64,000 nucleotides of DNA from JACMJL01 sp963791805 (GTDB taxonomy: Bacteria > Bacillota > Clostridia > Clostridiales > Clostridiaceae), in the NCBI GenBank assembly GCA_963791805.1, contig CAWBTU010000004.1:62001-126000 (forward strand). The letters are read 5' to 3'. The stretch's first letter is position 1. The number at the start of each line of letters is the position of its first letter. Below the pieces are notes generated by a model, which searched no databases, was not told the DNA's origin, and worked only from the letters and a program-made list of their open reading frames with translations. The translations under genes and the position numbers were made by a program. Positions 53,252-62,273 of the stretch are shown in pieces.

Positions 53252-55179
53252 ATCGAGTAGGAGCTGATAATTATTTTACTAGCGACCTCTCACACCACCG
53301 TGCGTACCGTTCGGTACACGGCGGTTCAATAAGAATTAATGTACTTACTTAATATCTTTCAGTAAATACTTGTAATCCTATTTCTTTAAGGTATTTATTT
53401 GTTAGAGTGGACTTTAAGTATTGGACTATTGGATATTCTCCAATAGCTTTTTCTTGTATTTGCATATTCCCATGCTTTATTTTCATTAATCCCAAGCTTT
53501 TTAAGATTATCATGCTTTGTTTTAATTTTCTTCCATTGTTTCCAAAAGCACATTCTAATCCTTCGTCTTAACCATTCATCAAGTTCTTTTGCAACTATCT
53601 TCATATCTGCAATTTCAAAATAGTTTACCCATCCTGTTATGCATTGTCTGAAGCCTTATTCATTCTATATTCCATGCTCATAGCATTACTTCTTGCTGTT
53701 ATTTCTTTCACTTTTGCTTTGAACTTAGCTATAGATTTTTGATGAACTCTTATTCCTATCTTCTCCTTACCTCTGATAGAATGAAAATCCTAAAAATTTT
53801 AGTTTCCATGGTCTATCTACTGCACTTTTATCTTTATTTACTTTGAGTTTTAGCTTCTCTTCAATAAATTTTGTTATACTTTCCATAACTCTTTCTGCTG
53901 CTTTCTTGCTTTTAACATATATATTGCTATCATCTGCATACCGGCAGAATTTAGTCCTCGCTTTGTCAAGTTCTCTATCCAGTTCATGTAAGCATTATAT
54001 TACTGAGAAGTGGACTAAGTGGACCACCTTGCGGACATCCTTCTTCAGTCTCAATTACAATGCCATTTATCATTACTCCACTTTGTAAATATTTTCTTAT
54101 AAGTGACAGTACTCTTTTATCTGCTATTTCTCTTGCATAAGAGCCATTAAGTTTATCATGATTTACTGTATCAAAGTATTTGGCAAGGTCTATATCTACA
54201 ACCCATTTATATCCCTGTTGCATATATTCTTTTGCATTTCTCTATTGCTTGCTTTGCATTTCTTTTAGGTCTAAATCCATAACTATTATCTGAAAATTTC
54301 TTTTCAAATATTGGAGTTAATACTTGTGCAATTGCTTGTTGAATCACTCTATCTACTACAGTAGGTATTCCAAGTAGTCTTATTCCTCCGTCAGGTTTTG
54401 GTATTTCTACTCTTCTTACTGGTTGAGGACTATATCTCCCTTCCAGTATATTTGCCCGAAGTGCTTCACCATTTTGTTTTAGATATTGTAGAAGTTCATC
54501 TACCGTCATACCATCAACTCCATGGCTTCCTTTATTTGCTTTAACTCTTTTATATGCTAGATTTAAGATTATTCTCTTTCTAATAATCTTTTCAAGCAAA
54601 TCTACTGGTGTACATCATTTCCATCGTCTTTTCCATCTCTTACATGCCGATAGAAATACTCTGCACTCCTGCGCTACCTTGGAGTTCCACTCCTACCTCT
54701 TACAGGTCAGCCTTCTATTATGAAGTTGTCTGCTTTCTTCATATTTCTTCGTATTCTTCAAAGTTTCCAAAACCTCCTATTGTTCAGTCCTTCCCACGCT
54801 AACGCGTTTTACGTGGTACTATGACCTCTGCTGACTTCTGATAGTTCAGCCATACATCACTGTATGGGTTGTTATTTCTAAATTCATATCCATAACTTTT
54901 CTATCAGACCTCCCCAGGTAAGAACGCAATCTTTCACTCCATCTATCTGCTACATTTACACCGCCTGTTTCGAATAGTTTTGGGCTTTGTTTTGTTTTGC
55001 AACCTTACCCACAGACATATGCCTTATATGTAGTTTCTGTTCGTCAGACCAGAGTTTTGCCGCCGACTTCCTTCAGATTCCACCTCACGATGGACACCCT
55101 TGTCTTAAGCTATGCACTTGGCACTATCAACCCGTGCTCGGGACTTTCACCCGTTAGATTGCGCCCATGCTGGGCGCAC
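53252..55179 (-). mobile_element. group II intron, probably class IIC, inserted after a terminator
   Basis: The 5' end is GTGCGCCCAGCATGGGCGC at 55179, followed by a long structured RNA region. The reverse transcriptase lies in domain IV. Domain V appears at about 53285-53330 on the minus strand (GAACCGCCGTGTACCG, CGGTGGTGTGAGAGGTCG). The 3' end is placed at CTACTCGAT (53252). The intron sits only a few bases after the T-run of the response-regulator terminator, the insertion habit of IIC introns. The paralogous locus at 59620-59690 lacks it and shows the empty site. The GC content is clearly above that of the flanks. Confidence 0.85.
53349..54615 (-). pseudogene. ltrA: group II intron reverse transcriptase/maturase (frame breaks)
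   Basis: The pieces match IIC intron-encoded proteins: TPVDLLEKIIRKR, AYKRVKANKGSHGVDGMTVD, RRVEIPKPDGGIRLLGIPTV, KKFSDNSYGFRPKRNAKQAI, GYKWVVDIDLAKYFDTVNHD, GCPQGGPLSPLLSNIML, the active-site RYADD region, and the maturase end IRMCFWKQWKKIKTKHDNL. About 410 residues are expected. Breaks occur at the start (about 54612), near 54215, 54000 and 53418, and at a few A-runs. Several are again doubled synonymous bases (CTT/CTA, AAA/AAG). Intron copies elsewhere in the genome could explain a merged consensus. Confidence 0.85.
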
Positions 55180-55184
55180 AATAG

Positions 55185-55222
55185 AAAAAGTAGTAACACT
55201 AACTCAGTGTTACTACTTTTTT
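55185..55222. terminator. terminator of response regulator copy 1
   Basis: AAAAAGTAGTAACAC and GTGTTACTACTTTTT form a 15-base stem. The equivalent in the second module copy is at 59646-59687. The intron begins directly beyond it. Confidence 0.9.
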
Positions 55223-55252
55223 ACTATAAATTCAAATGGTTTCAATAGCATT

Positions 55253-55849
55253 TTAATCAAAAAGTTTGTAAATCGAAGTAAATATTTTAGCTTCTCTAGC
55301 CTTATTTAAGCCCTTATTGACCTCTCCTATTAAATAATAAATTTCCTTATTATATGGATTTAAGGATAAAGCAGTTTTTAAAATGTTATGAGCCTCCTCA
55401 AAGCGTTCATTTTCAACTAGGTCTTTTGCTTTAGAAATTAAAGTATGTTCACCATCTTCAACAGAAATATCATTCAAATTATTGTCTGAAGCAAATATTT
55501 CTTGAAGTAAAGTATTTATTCTATCTGGAGAAAAAGGCTTTTGAAGATAAGCTACAGCTCCAAGTTTAGTGCATTCTATCGCATTTTTCACAGTAGCATA
55601 TGCCGTCATAATAACAACAGGACAGCTAACACCTAAATCCCTAAGTTTTTTTAACACTTCAGTTCCATTTATTTCATGCATTCTAATATCTAAAAAAATT
55701 AAGTCAATGTTATTTTTTTCTTCTTCTATAATATTTAAAGCTGATTTGCCATCTTCTGCAGTAAGAACTTCAAAATCCTGATACTCAAGACAGGTAGTTA
55801 ATAACAATCTAATATTTTTCGTATCATCTACAATTAAAACTCGTTTCAT
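55253..55849 (-). CDS. response regulator, REC domain plus TPR-like tail, copy 1
   Basis: The 198 residues comprise a receiver domain (1-120) with the acidic pair in VLIVDDTKN, phospho-acceptor Asp in IDLIFLDIRMHEINGTE near 54, Thr in VVIMTAYATVKNA and Lys in VAYLQKPFSPDR. A C-terminal 70 residues resemble a TPR pair (ERFEEAHNILKTALSLNPYN). There is no DNA-binding domain, so output must be by protein-protein contact. The start overlaps the kinase stop codon by four bases. One substitution from the paralogue is the HEI near the phosphorylation site, where copy 2 has PEM. Confidence 0.92.
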   Translation of the reverse strand: MKRVLIVDDTKNIRLLLTTCLEYQDFEVLTAEDGKSALNIIEEEKNNIDLIFLDIRMHEINGTEVLKKLRDLGVSCPVVIMTAYATVKNAIECTKLGAVAYLQKPFSPDRINTLLQEIFASDNNLNDISVEDGEHTLISKAKDLVENERFEEAHNILKTALSLNPYNKEIYYLIGEVNKGLNKAREAKIFTSIYKLFD

Positions 55850-57678
55850 ATTCCCTCCACTGGTAATGTAAAAGTAAAGGTACTGCCTTTATTAACTTCG
55901 CTTTCACACCAAATTGTTCCTCCATGAGCCTCTACAATTTCTTTTGCAATAGAGAGTCCTATCCCGGAACTTAAAAATTCTGTATCGTAAGCACTAATTT
56001 TAACAAACTTCTCAAACACCCTATTTTGGTACTCTTTAGGTATTCCTTTTCCATTATCCTTAACATAGACCTTCATTTTTTTCTCATCAACATAAGCTCC
56101 TAAACTAATTTTTCCTCCAACATTTATACTTTTTAATGCGTTAGAAACCAAATTATTTAAAACCCAGGTTATTTTTTCTTCGTCTACAACAACATTAGGG
56201 AGCTCATCACTAACACAATTCTGAAGACTAACTTCATTGTTTATTGCTTGAGAAGAATAATTACTGATGCAGTTTTCAATAATAATATTAATTGAGTATG
56301 TTTTTATATCATATATAGCTCTTTCAGATTGTATTTTAGACAGTTTTAAGAGATTGCTGACAAGATCAGTGAGTTTTTCAGTCTCCTCTTTTATGGTATC
56401 TAGGATATTTTCCTGTTTTTCATTTACAGTACCAATATTTTTTTCAAACATTAACCCTATACCCATCATTATGGATGTAAGCGGAGTCTTAAATTCATGA
56501 GATATAGTTGCTATAAAATCAGTTCTTATTCTTTCAAGTTGTTTATATTCTGTTATGTTTTTTAATAAAACAACAATAGAATTAATTTTACCCTCTCTGT
56601 CCTTAACTAAAGTTACTAAAACAATGAAATAGTATATAGTACCATTTACTTCAAAGCTTATTATCTTTTCCTTATTTGCGCCATTGTTGTTTACAACATA
56701 AAAAATATAATCATATAATTCCATATTCCTAATAGATTCTAAAAAGTGACTACTAATAATATTTTCTTCAAGAATACCAAAAATATTTTCGCCAGAATCA
56801 TTCATTAACTGGATCTTATAGCTTGCATCTAATACTATTAAGGGATCCGAAATGCTTTTTACAATAGCAATAGACTTATTTCTTTCTGAAAGTAAATTTC
56901 CAGTAGTGCTTTGCTCAAATTCATATAATCTGCAAGTCATATTGTTAAATTCTTTAGCTAATAGTCCAATCTCATCTTCATTTATTATAGGTGCCTGTTT
57001 GTTAATTGCACCTTCTTTAACTGATTTTATTGTTTCAGTTAATAAATAAATTGGTTTAAGTGATTTATTTGTATAAACCATTGATATTATTAATCCAATA
57101 ACCGCAGCTATGGCTGAAAGCAGTATTATAAGGTATAATACTTTTTCAGCATTGCTTTTTGTATTATTTCTTCCTTTAAACATGGCTTTTTCGTTAACCT
57201 GAGACAAATCAGCCAAATCCTTCTTTATTTCAGATATCTGTGGAGATATAGTTGAATTATAAAATTCTATACTTTCATTTTTTGAATGAGTATTTTGATA
57301 ATCTTGTAAAGTTGAAAATGACTTAATAAAAACAACATAATCGCTATCAATTTTTTTTGCAAGTTCTTTTTCTCCAGCTTCTGTAATGTTGCCCTGCTCT
57401 TCATTAAGCCATTTATAAAAATCTTTATTGCCATTATAAATAGTATCTATTGAACTTTTGTTTTGAAAGGCTATATATTGTAATATTGCTTTGTCTTGTG
57501 TATCAATAACAGTTGTCATATTGCTTGATAAGAAAATACTTTTATAGTTATTTGTCATAAGTCCATCTATCTCGCCACTTAATCTATATACATTATAGCC
57601 TGAAATAAAGCCAATCATGATAATAACTAAAATCAAAAACACATAAATAGCTGCTATTTTTCCTTTTAATGTTTTCAT
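55846..57678 (-). CDS. membrane sensor histidine kinase, copy 1
   Basis: ATG at 57678 is preferred (AGGTGG upstream), giving 610 residues. Order: membrane segment near 10-30, an extracellular four-helix sensor (35-185), a second membrane segment (VLYLIILLSAIAAVIGLIIS), HAMP (IYLLTETIKSVKEGAINK), a PAS-like domain (SISDPLIVLDASYKIQLMN), HisKA with FIATISHEFKTPLTSIMMG and HATPase (NNLVSNALKSINVGG, DNGKGIPKEY, SGIGLSIAKEIVEAHGG). It phosphorylates the coupled response regulator. The signal is unknown; the position within the Kdp region suggests potassium, turgor or cell-wall stress. Confidence 0.92.
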   Translation of the reverse strand: MKTLKGKIAAIYVFLILVIIMIGFISGYNVYRLSGEIDGLMTNNYKSIFLSSNMTTVIDTQDKAILQYIAFQNKSSIDTIYNGNKDFYKWLNEEQGNITEAGEKELAKKIDSDYVVFIKSFSTLQDYQNTHSKNESIEFYNSTISPQISEIKKDLADLSQVNEKAMFKGRNNTKSNAEKVLYLIILLSAIAAVIGLIISMVYTNKSLKPIYLLTETIKSVKEGAINKQAPIINEDEIGLLAKEFNNMTCRLYEFEQSTTGNLLSERNKSIAIVKSISDPLIVLDASYKIQLMNDSGENIFGILEENIISSHFLESIRNMELYDYIFYVVNNNGANKEKIISFEVNGTIYYFIVLVTLVKDREGKINSIVVLLKNITEYKQLERIRTDFIATISHEFKTPLTSIMMGIGLMFEKNIGTVNEKQENILDTIKEETEKLTDLVSNLLKLSKIQSERAIYDIKTYSINIIIENCISNYSSQAINNEVSLQNCVSDELPNVVVDEEKITWVLNNLVSNALKSINVGGKISLGAYVDEKKMKVYVKDNGKGIPKEYQNRVFEKFVKISAYDTEFLSSGIGLSIAKEIVEAHGGTIWCESEVNKGSTFTFTLPVEGI

Positions 57679-57726
57679 GAGAAACACCACCTTAAAATTT
57701 GGATATACTTATTTTATCACATTTTA

Positions 57727-57810
57727 AAACTTACCCTCACTTTTTAATATATCAGCTATTTCAAGAATAATCATCAATTCATTTACTCTTCATTCTCCAA
57801 AAATTCCAAA
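57727..57810 (-). pseudogene. kdpC: remnant of the kdpC 3' end
   Basis: The stretch matches the last 28 or so codons of kdpC at 62274-62360 with a few substitutions (AACTTACCCTCACTTTTTAA is shared). No functional gene is possible at this length. It marks one edge of the duplication that created the two kinase/regulator modules. Confidence 0.8.
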
Positions 57811-57812
57811 TT

Positions 57813-58907
57813 CTAATAAAGTGGATCTGCAACAACTAATACATCGACATATTTTGTGTCCATCATTATTCGTCTCACAATAGACCCTTTTAATATTTCA
57901 TGAAATCTAGTTCGAGCAGATGGCCCCATTACTATTTGAGTTATATTATTATCTTTTGCAAACTTAATAATTGGCACTGCAGGATCCTTAGCTATTTCTA
58001 CTTTAAACTCCGCATCAAACTTTGTGCAAAGTTTTTGAATTTCCTCTAATTTTTTCAATGACTCCTTTCCATGAGGATAAGAGTTTTCCACATATAATAC
58101 ATAGAATTGGGTTTTCATTATTTTTGCCATTCTATACCCTTTTCTTATTAGGTATTCAGCGTTGAATTTAAGGTTAACACATACTAATATTTTTTCTTGG
58201 GCACCTACTAAACAATCTACGCTCTTTTGGTTCTTGTATACCACAAGACGTTCATCTACTTCATTCGCTACTTCTCTTAATGTAAGCTCCCTAAGAGCTG
58301 TTAAATTTCCTAGTCTAAAAAAATTATGCAAAGCTGCATCGATTTTATCTGTGGTATATATTTTTCCATCCATTATCCTCTCTCTAAGAGAATCAGGAGA
58401 TATATCTATTACTTCAATTTCATTAGCAATATCAATAATTTTGTCAGGAACCGTTTCCTTTACCTTAATTCCAGTCATTCTATTAACATGATCATTTAAA
58501 CTTTCGAGATGCTGAATATTAACTGCTGTCATTACATTTATTCCATTATCCAATATTTCTAAAACGTCTTCAAATCGTTTCTTATTTTTAGAGGTAGGAA
58601 CATTTGTATGTGCTAATTCATCTATAATAACAAATTCCGGATTTCGCGCTATAACCCCCTCTAAGTCAAGCTCCTTAAGTTTAATCCCCTTATATTCAAC
58701 TTCCTTTAGAGGAATAATCTCTAAATCACCTATTTGCTTTTCAGTTCCTGATCTTCCGTATGTTTCAATAAGTCCTATAACAATGTCCCTATTGCTTTTT
58801 TTCATATCATTTGCATGATGGAGCATTTGATAACTTTTGCCTACACCTGGTGCCCCGCCAATATAAATTTTTAGTTTTCCTTTTTCTTTTTTTTCATAAT
58901 CAGCCAT
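57813..58907 (-). CDS. kdpD: KdpD N-terminal sensor protein (KdpD plus USP domains, no kinase)
   Basis: The 364 residues correspond to the cytoplasmic N-terminal part of KdpD. The KdpD domain (1-210) has Walker A IYIGGAPGVGKSYQMLHHA and Walker B-like FVIIDELAHTNVPTSKNKKR. A universal-stress domain (about 230-364, LVGAQEKILVCVNLK to GSIVRRIMMDTKYVDVLVVAD) follows. The membrane, HisKA and HATPase parts of full KdpD (about 900 residues) are absent, and the stop codon is clean. Free-standing KdpD-N proteins exist in several clostridia and cyanobacteria; the USP part can bind c-di-AMP in Firmicutes. It probably works with the neighbouring histidine kinase or on KdpFABC. Confidence 0.9.
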   Translation of the reverse strand: MADYEKKEKGKLKIYIGGAPGVGKSYQMLHHANDMKKSNRDIVIGLIETYGRSGTEKQIGDLEIIPLKEVEYKGIKLKELDLEGVIARNPEFVIIDELAHTNVPTSKNKKRFEDVLEILDNGINVMTAVNIQHLESLNDHVNRMTGIKVKETVPDKIIDIANEIEVIDISPDSLRERIMDGKIYTTDKIDAALHNFFRLGNLTALRELTLREVANEVDERLVVYKNQKSVDCLVGAQEKILVCVNLKFNAEYLIRKGYRMAKIMKTQFYVLYVENSYPHGKESLKKLEEIQKLCTKFDAEFKVEIAKDPAVPIIKFAKDNNITQIVMGPSARTRFHEILKGSIVRRIMMDTKYVDVLVVADPLY

Positions 58908-59280
58908 TTTATCACCTTCTACTTTTTTGATTCAATGGGTAATGCTCATTAATACAAACTATATCTCTCAATCATATTGCTAATTCTATTATTGATAGTT
59001 TTTCTATAAGATACATTTTAGAATTTGAAACAGCTAATCGCATCCCATTTGTTTTTTAATTTATCTAAACCCATTTATATTAGCTATGTAAAACCTCATA
59101 ATAATGAGAAATTCAAAAGAAAACATGCTTTGTTTCCATATAACAACGCACTATAATACACTCAAAGTTTTATAGCTTACCTCCTCAAATTTTATTTGTT
59201 TCTATCAACGTAATATAATTGTATTAACAAAAGAAATATCATTATAAATGGTTGCTAATAGAGATCAGGAGATGTTATTA
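58908..59280. other. divergent promoter region of kdpD-N and the small secreted protein
   Basis: This 370-bp AT-rich region must hold promoters in both directions. AAAACCTCATAATA near 59090 matches 52728-52741 upstream of the other copy, which sets the end of the duplicated segment near 59080/52725. I see no riboswitch or gene. Confidence 0.45.
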
Positions 59281-59622
59281 ATGAAAAACAAAGCAGTTAT
59301 TGCTATAGTTGTTATTGCTATAATTCTAGTATTTATAAAACATAATGATACCCCTTATTCAGGTAAATATTTTGCAGGAAGTACCAATGAAGAATTAGTA
59401 TTAAAGTCAAATAATTCTTTTACTATTTATTTCACTCATTACAAAAATAGTACAACTATTAGTGGAAAATATACCATTACTAATAATCATATAGATTTAA
59501 AGCCCAATGGTAAAAATTCATTATTAAATAATTTTAATCTTTCCTCAGGTGAAATAACTGGGTCGGAAATAAAATTTTCAAAATCAAAATATGGATCAGC
59601 TACTGTATTTAAAAAATCTTAG
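59281..59622 (+). CDS. small secreted or membrane-anchored protein, copy 2
   Basis: ATG at 59281 (AGGAG upstream) gives 113 residues. An N-terminal membrane segment (AVIAIVVIAIILVFI) precedes the same beta-rich domain as copy 1 (YSGKYFAGSTNEELVLKSNN, FKKS at the end). Two near-identical copies, each beside a histidine kinase/response regulator pair, suggest a role connected with that system, for example as an external sensor partner. No family is recognised. Confidence 0.75.
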   Translation: MKNKAVIAIVVIAIILVFIKHNDTPYSGKYFAGSTNEELVLKSNNSFTIYFTHYKNSTTISGKYTITNNHIDLKPNGKNSLLNNFNLSSGEITGSEIKFSKSKYGSATVFKKS

Positions 59623-59645
59623 CATGATTATCTGAAATAAAGTAA

Positions 59646-59687
59646 TAAAAAAGTAGTATCACTATAAATTGGTGTTACTACTTTTTT
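59646..59687. terminator. bidirectional terminator of response regulator copy 2
   Basis: AAAAAAGTAGTATCAC pairs with GTGTTACTACTTTTTT (one mismatch). It serves both the plus-strand small gene and the minus-strand regulator. It is also the intron-free counterpart of the intron insertion site. Confidence 0.9.
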
Positions 59688-59719
59688 AGCTATAAACTCC
59701 AAACAACGCCAGTAATTTT

Positions 59720-60319
59720 CTAGTCGAAAAGTTCATACATAGAAGTGAATATTTTTGCTTCTTTGGGTTTATATAAACCTTTATTTACTTCTCCTATTAA
59801 AAAATAAATTTCCTTATTATATGGATTAATGGATAAAGCAGTTTTTAAAATATTGTGAGCTTCATCAAGGTTTTCACCTTCTATTAAAGCTTTTGCTTTA
59901 GAAATTATATTAGCTTCTTCGTCATCAACTAAACCATTATCCTCAGAATTAGTGTTCGAAGAAAATATTTCTTGGAGCAAACTGTTAATTCTATCTGGAG
60001 AAAAAGGCTTTTGAAGATAGGCTACGGCTCCAAGTTTAGTGCATTCTATAGCATTTTTCACCGTGGCATATGCTGTCATAACTACAACAGGACATCTAAC
60101 CCCTAAATCTCTAATTACCCTTAATACCTCTGTGCCATTCATTTCGGGCATTCTAATGTCCAAGAAAATTAAATTAAGGGTATTATTTTGTTGCTTTATA
60201 ATATTTATAGCGGACTTACCATCTTCAGCAGTAAGCACTTCAAAATCCTTGCATTCAAGACAAGTGGTTAATAACATTCTTATATTCTTTGTATCATCGA
60301 TAACTAATACTTTTCTCAT
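59720..60319 (-). CDS. response regulator, REC domain plus TPR-like tail, copy 2
   Basis: The 199 residues have a standard receiver domain (VLVIDDTKN; phospho-acceptor in LNLIFLDIRMPEMNGTE; VVMTAYATVKNA; LQKPFSPDR) and the same TPR-like tail (ENLDEAHNILKTALSINPYN). It lacks a DNA-binding domain, unlike KdpE. It overlaps the kinase gene by four bases. The canonical RMPEMNG motif suggests that this is the ancestral copy, as does its place next to kdpC. Confidence 0.92.
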   Translation of the reverse strand: MRKVLVIDDTKNIRMLLTTCLECKDFEVLTAEDGKSAINIIKQQNNTLNLIFLDIRMPEMNGTEVLRVIRDLGVRCPVVVMTAYATVKNAIECTKLGAVAYLQKPFSPDRINSLLQEIFSSNTNSEDNGLVDDEEANIISKAKALIEGENLDEAHNILKTALSINPYNKEIYFLIGEVNKGLYKPKEAKIFTSMYELFD

Positions 60320-62160
60320 ACTTCCTCCATAGGTAAAGTAAAGCTAAAGGCACTGCCCTTACCTACTTCACTTTCACACCAAATTTTTCCCCCATGAGCC
60401 TCTACAATTTCCTTAGCAATAGATAGTCCTATTCCAGAACTTAAAAATTCTGTGTCATAATCACTTGCTATTGCTGATTTTTCAAATATTTTTTTCTGAT
60501 ATTCTAATGTCATTCCTTTACCATTATCCTTAACATAAACCGTCATTTTTTTCTCATCTATATATGCACCAATTACTATTTCTCCCTTTGGATTTGTATT
60601 TTTTAGTGCATTAGAAACCAAATTATTTAATACCCAAGTTATTTTTTCCATGTCCACAACAATATTAGGTAATGGGCTCTTAATACAGTTATAAAGACTA
60701 ATTTCATTATTTATTGCTTGAGCGTGATAGTTGTGTATACAAGCATCAATAATACTGCTAATCGAGCATGTTTTTATATCATATACAGCCCTTTCAGATT
60801 GTATTTTAGTAATCTTCAATAAATTACTTACAAGGTCAGTAAGTTTTTCAGCTTCTTCTTGTATAGTATCTAAAAGATCTTTCTGCTTTGCATTTATATC
60901 TCCAATATTTTTCTCAAACATTAATCCAATTCCCATCATAATAGACGTAAGTGGAGTTTTAAGTTCATGAGATATAGACGCAATAAAATCTGCTCTAATT
61001 TTTTCTAACTGCTTGTACTCCGTTATATTTTTTAGAAATACCACAATAGAATTAATCTTATCTTCTCTGTCTTTGACCACAGTTACTATTACATTAAAAT
61101 AAAAAATATTATCATTTAACTCAAAACAAATAATCTTTTCTTTAGCAGCAACGTTGTTATTTACTACATAAAAAATATAATCATATATCTCCATATTTCT
61201 AATAGTTTCTAAAAAGTGACTATTTATAATATTTTCCTCTAATACTCCGAAAATATTTTCACCTGAATCATTTATCAACTGAATTTTGTAGCTTTGGTCC
61301 AATACAATCAACGGGTCTGAGATGCTTTTTACAATAGCAATAGATTTATTTCTTTCTGAAAGCAAATCTCCAGTAGTGCTTTTCTCAAACTCATATAATC
61401 TACTAGTCATATTATTAAATTCTTTAGCGAGTAGTCCAATCTCATCTTCGTTAATTACTGGAGCCTGTTTATTTATTGCTCCCTCTTTAACTGATTTTAT
61501 TGTTTCAGTTAATAAATATATAGGCTTAAGTAATTTATTGGTGTAAATCATTGATATAATAAGTCCTATTGCTGAAGCTATGCAAGATAGAAATAAAATA
61601 ATATATAATACTCTCTCTGCATTAATTTTTGTGTTATTTCTGCCTCTAAACATAGCCTTTTCATTTATCTGAGACAAATCCACCAAATCTTTTTTAATTT
61701 CAACTATTTCAGGAGAAATAGTTGAATCATATAATTGTATAGTTTCCTTATTTGTGTGAGTGCTTTGGTAATCTTGAAGGTCTGAAAATGACTTAACAAA
61801 TTTAAGATAATCTAAATCAACTTTGTTAGCCATTTCTTTTTCGCCAATCTCAGTAATATTGTTATGCTCATCATTAAGCCATTTATAAAAATTACTGTTG
61901 TTATTATAAATAGTCTCTATTGAATTTTTATATTGAAAGGCTATATATTGTAAAATTGCTTTATCTTGAGCATCAATTGAATTATTCATATTATTAGCTA
62001 AAACTATGCTTTTGTAGTTATCTGTCATTAGTCCATCTATCTCGCCACTTAATCTGTAAACATTAAATCCTGAAATTACACCAATCAAAATAATAACTAA
62101 AGTTAATAAAATATAAATTGTTGCTATTTTCCCCTTTAAAGTTTTAATAGAAAACACCAC
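60316..62160 (-). CDS. membrane sensor histidine kinase, copy 2
   Basis: The length and domain order are as in copy 1: two membrane segments around a helical sensor, HAMP (IYLLTETIKSVKEGAINK), PAS-like, HisKA (FIASISHELKTPLTSIMMG) and HATPase (NNLVSNALKNTNPKG, DNGKGMTLEY, SGIGLSIAKEIVEAHGG). The codon aligned with the ATG start of copy 1 is ATT (62148) here, so translation must begin at ATT or at a GTG within the ribosome-site region (62160 or 62157). It follows kdpC after a hairpin and probably belongs to the kdp transcript. Confidence 0.9.
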   Translation of the reverse strand: MVFSIKTLKGKIATIYILLTLVIILIGVISGFNVYRLSGEIDGLMTDNYKSIVLANNMNNSIDAQDKAILQYIAFQYKNSIETIYNNNSNFYKWLNDEHNNITEIGEKEMANKVDLDYLKFVKSFSDLQDYQSTHTNKETIQLYDSTISPEIVEIKKDLVDLSQINEKAMFRGRNNTKINAERVLYIILFLSCIASAIGLIISMIYTNKLLKPIYLLTETIKSVKEGAINKQAPVINEDEIGLLAKEFNNMTSRLYEFEKSTTGDLLSERNKSIAIVKSISDPLIVLDQSYKIQLINDSGENIFGVLEENIINSHFLETIRNMEIYDYIFYVVNNNVAAKEKIICFELNDNIFYFNVIVTVVKDREDKINSIVVFLKNITEYKQLEKIRADFIASISHELKTPLTSIMMGIGLMFEKNIGDINAKQKDLLDTIQEEAEKLTDLVSNLLKITKIQSERAVYDIKTCSISSIIDACIHNYHAQAINNEISLYNCIKSPLPNIVVDMEKITWVLNNLVSNALKNTNPKGEIVIGAYIDEKKMTVYVKDNGKGMTLEYQKKIFEKSAIASDYDTEFLSSGIGLSIAKEIVEAHGGKIWCESEVGKGSAFSFTLPMEEV

Positions 62161-62185
62161 CTTAGAATTGGGACATATTTATATT

Positions 62186-62239
62186 AATGGACAATAGAGA
62201 ATGGATGATAAAAATATCATTCACTCTCAATTGCCCATT
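62186..62239 (-). terminator. long imperfect hairpin between kdpC and the kinase gene
   Basis: AATGG/CCATT arms continue with CAAT/ATTG, GAGA/TCTC and ATGATA/TATCAT segments into a 54-base hairpin. There is no strong T-run. It could be a partial terminator that lowers kinase expression relative to the pump. Confidence 0.55.
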
Positions 62240-62273
62240 ATTATAGATCTTTATGATTTATTTTAAAGGAACC

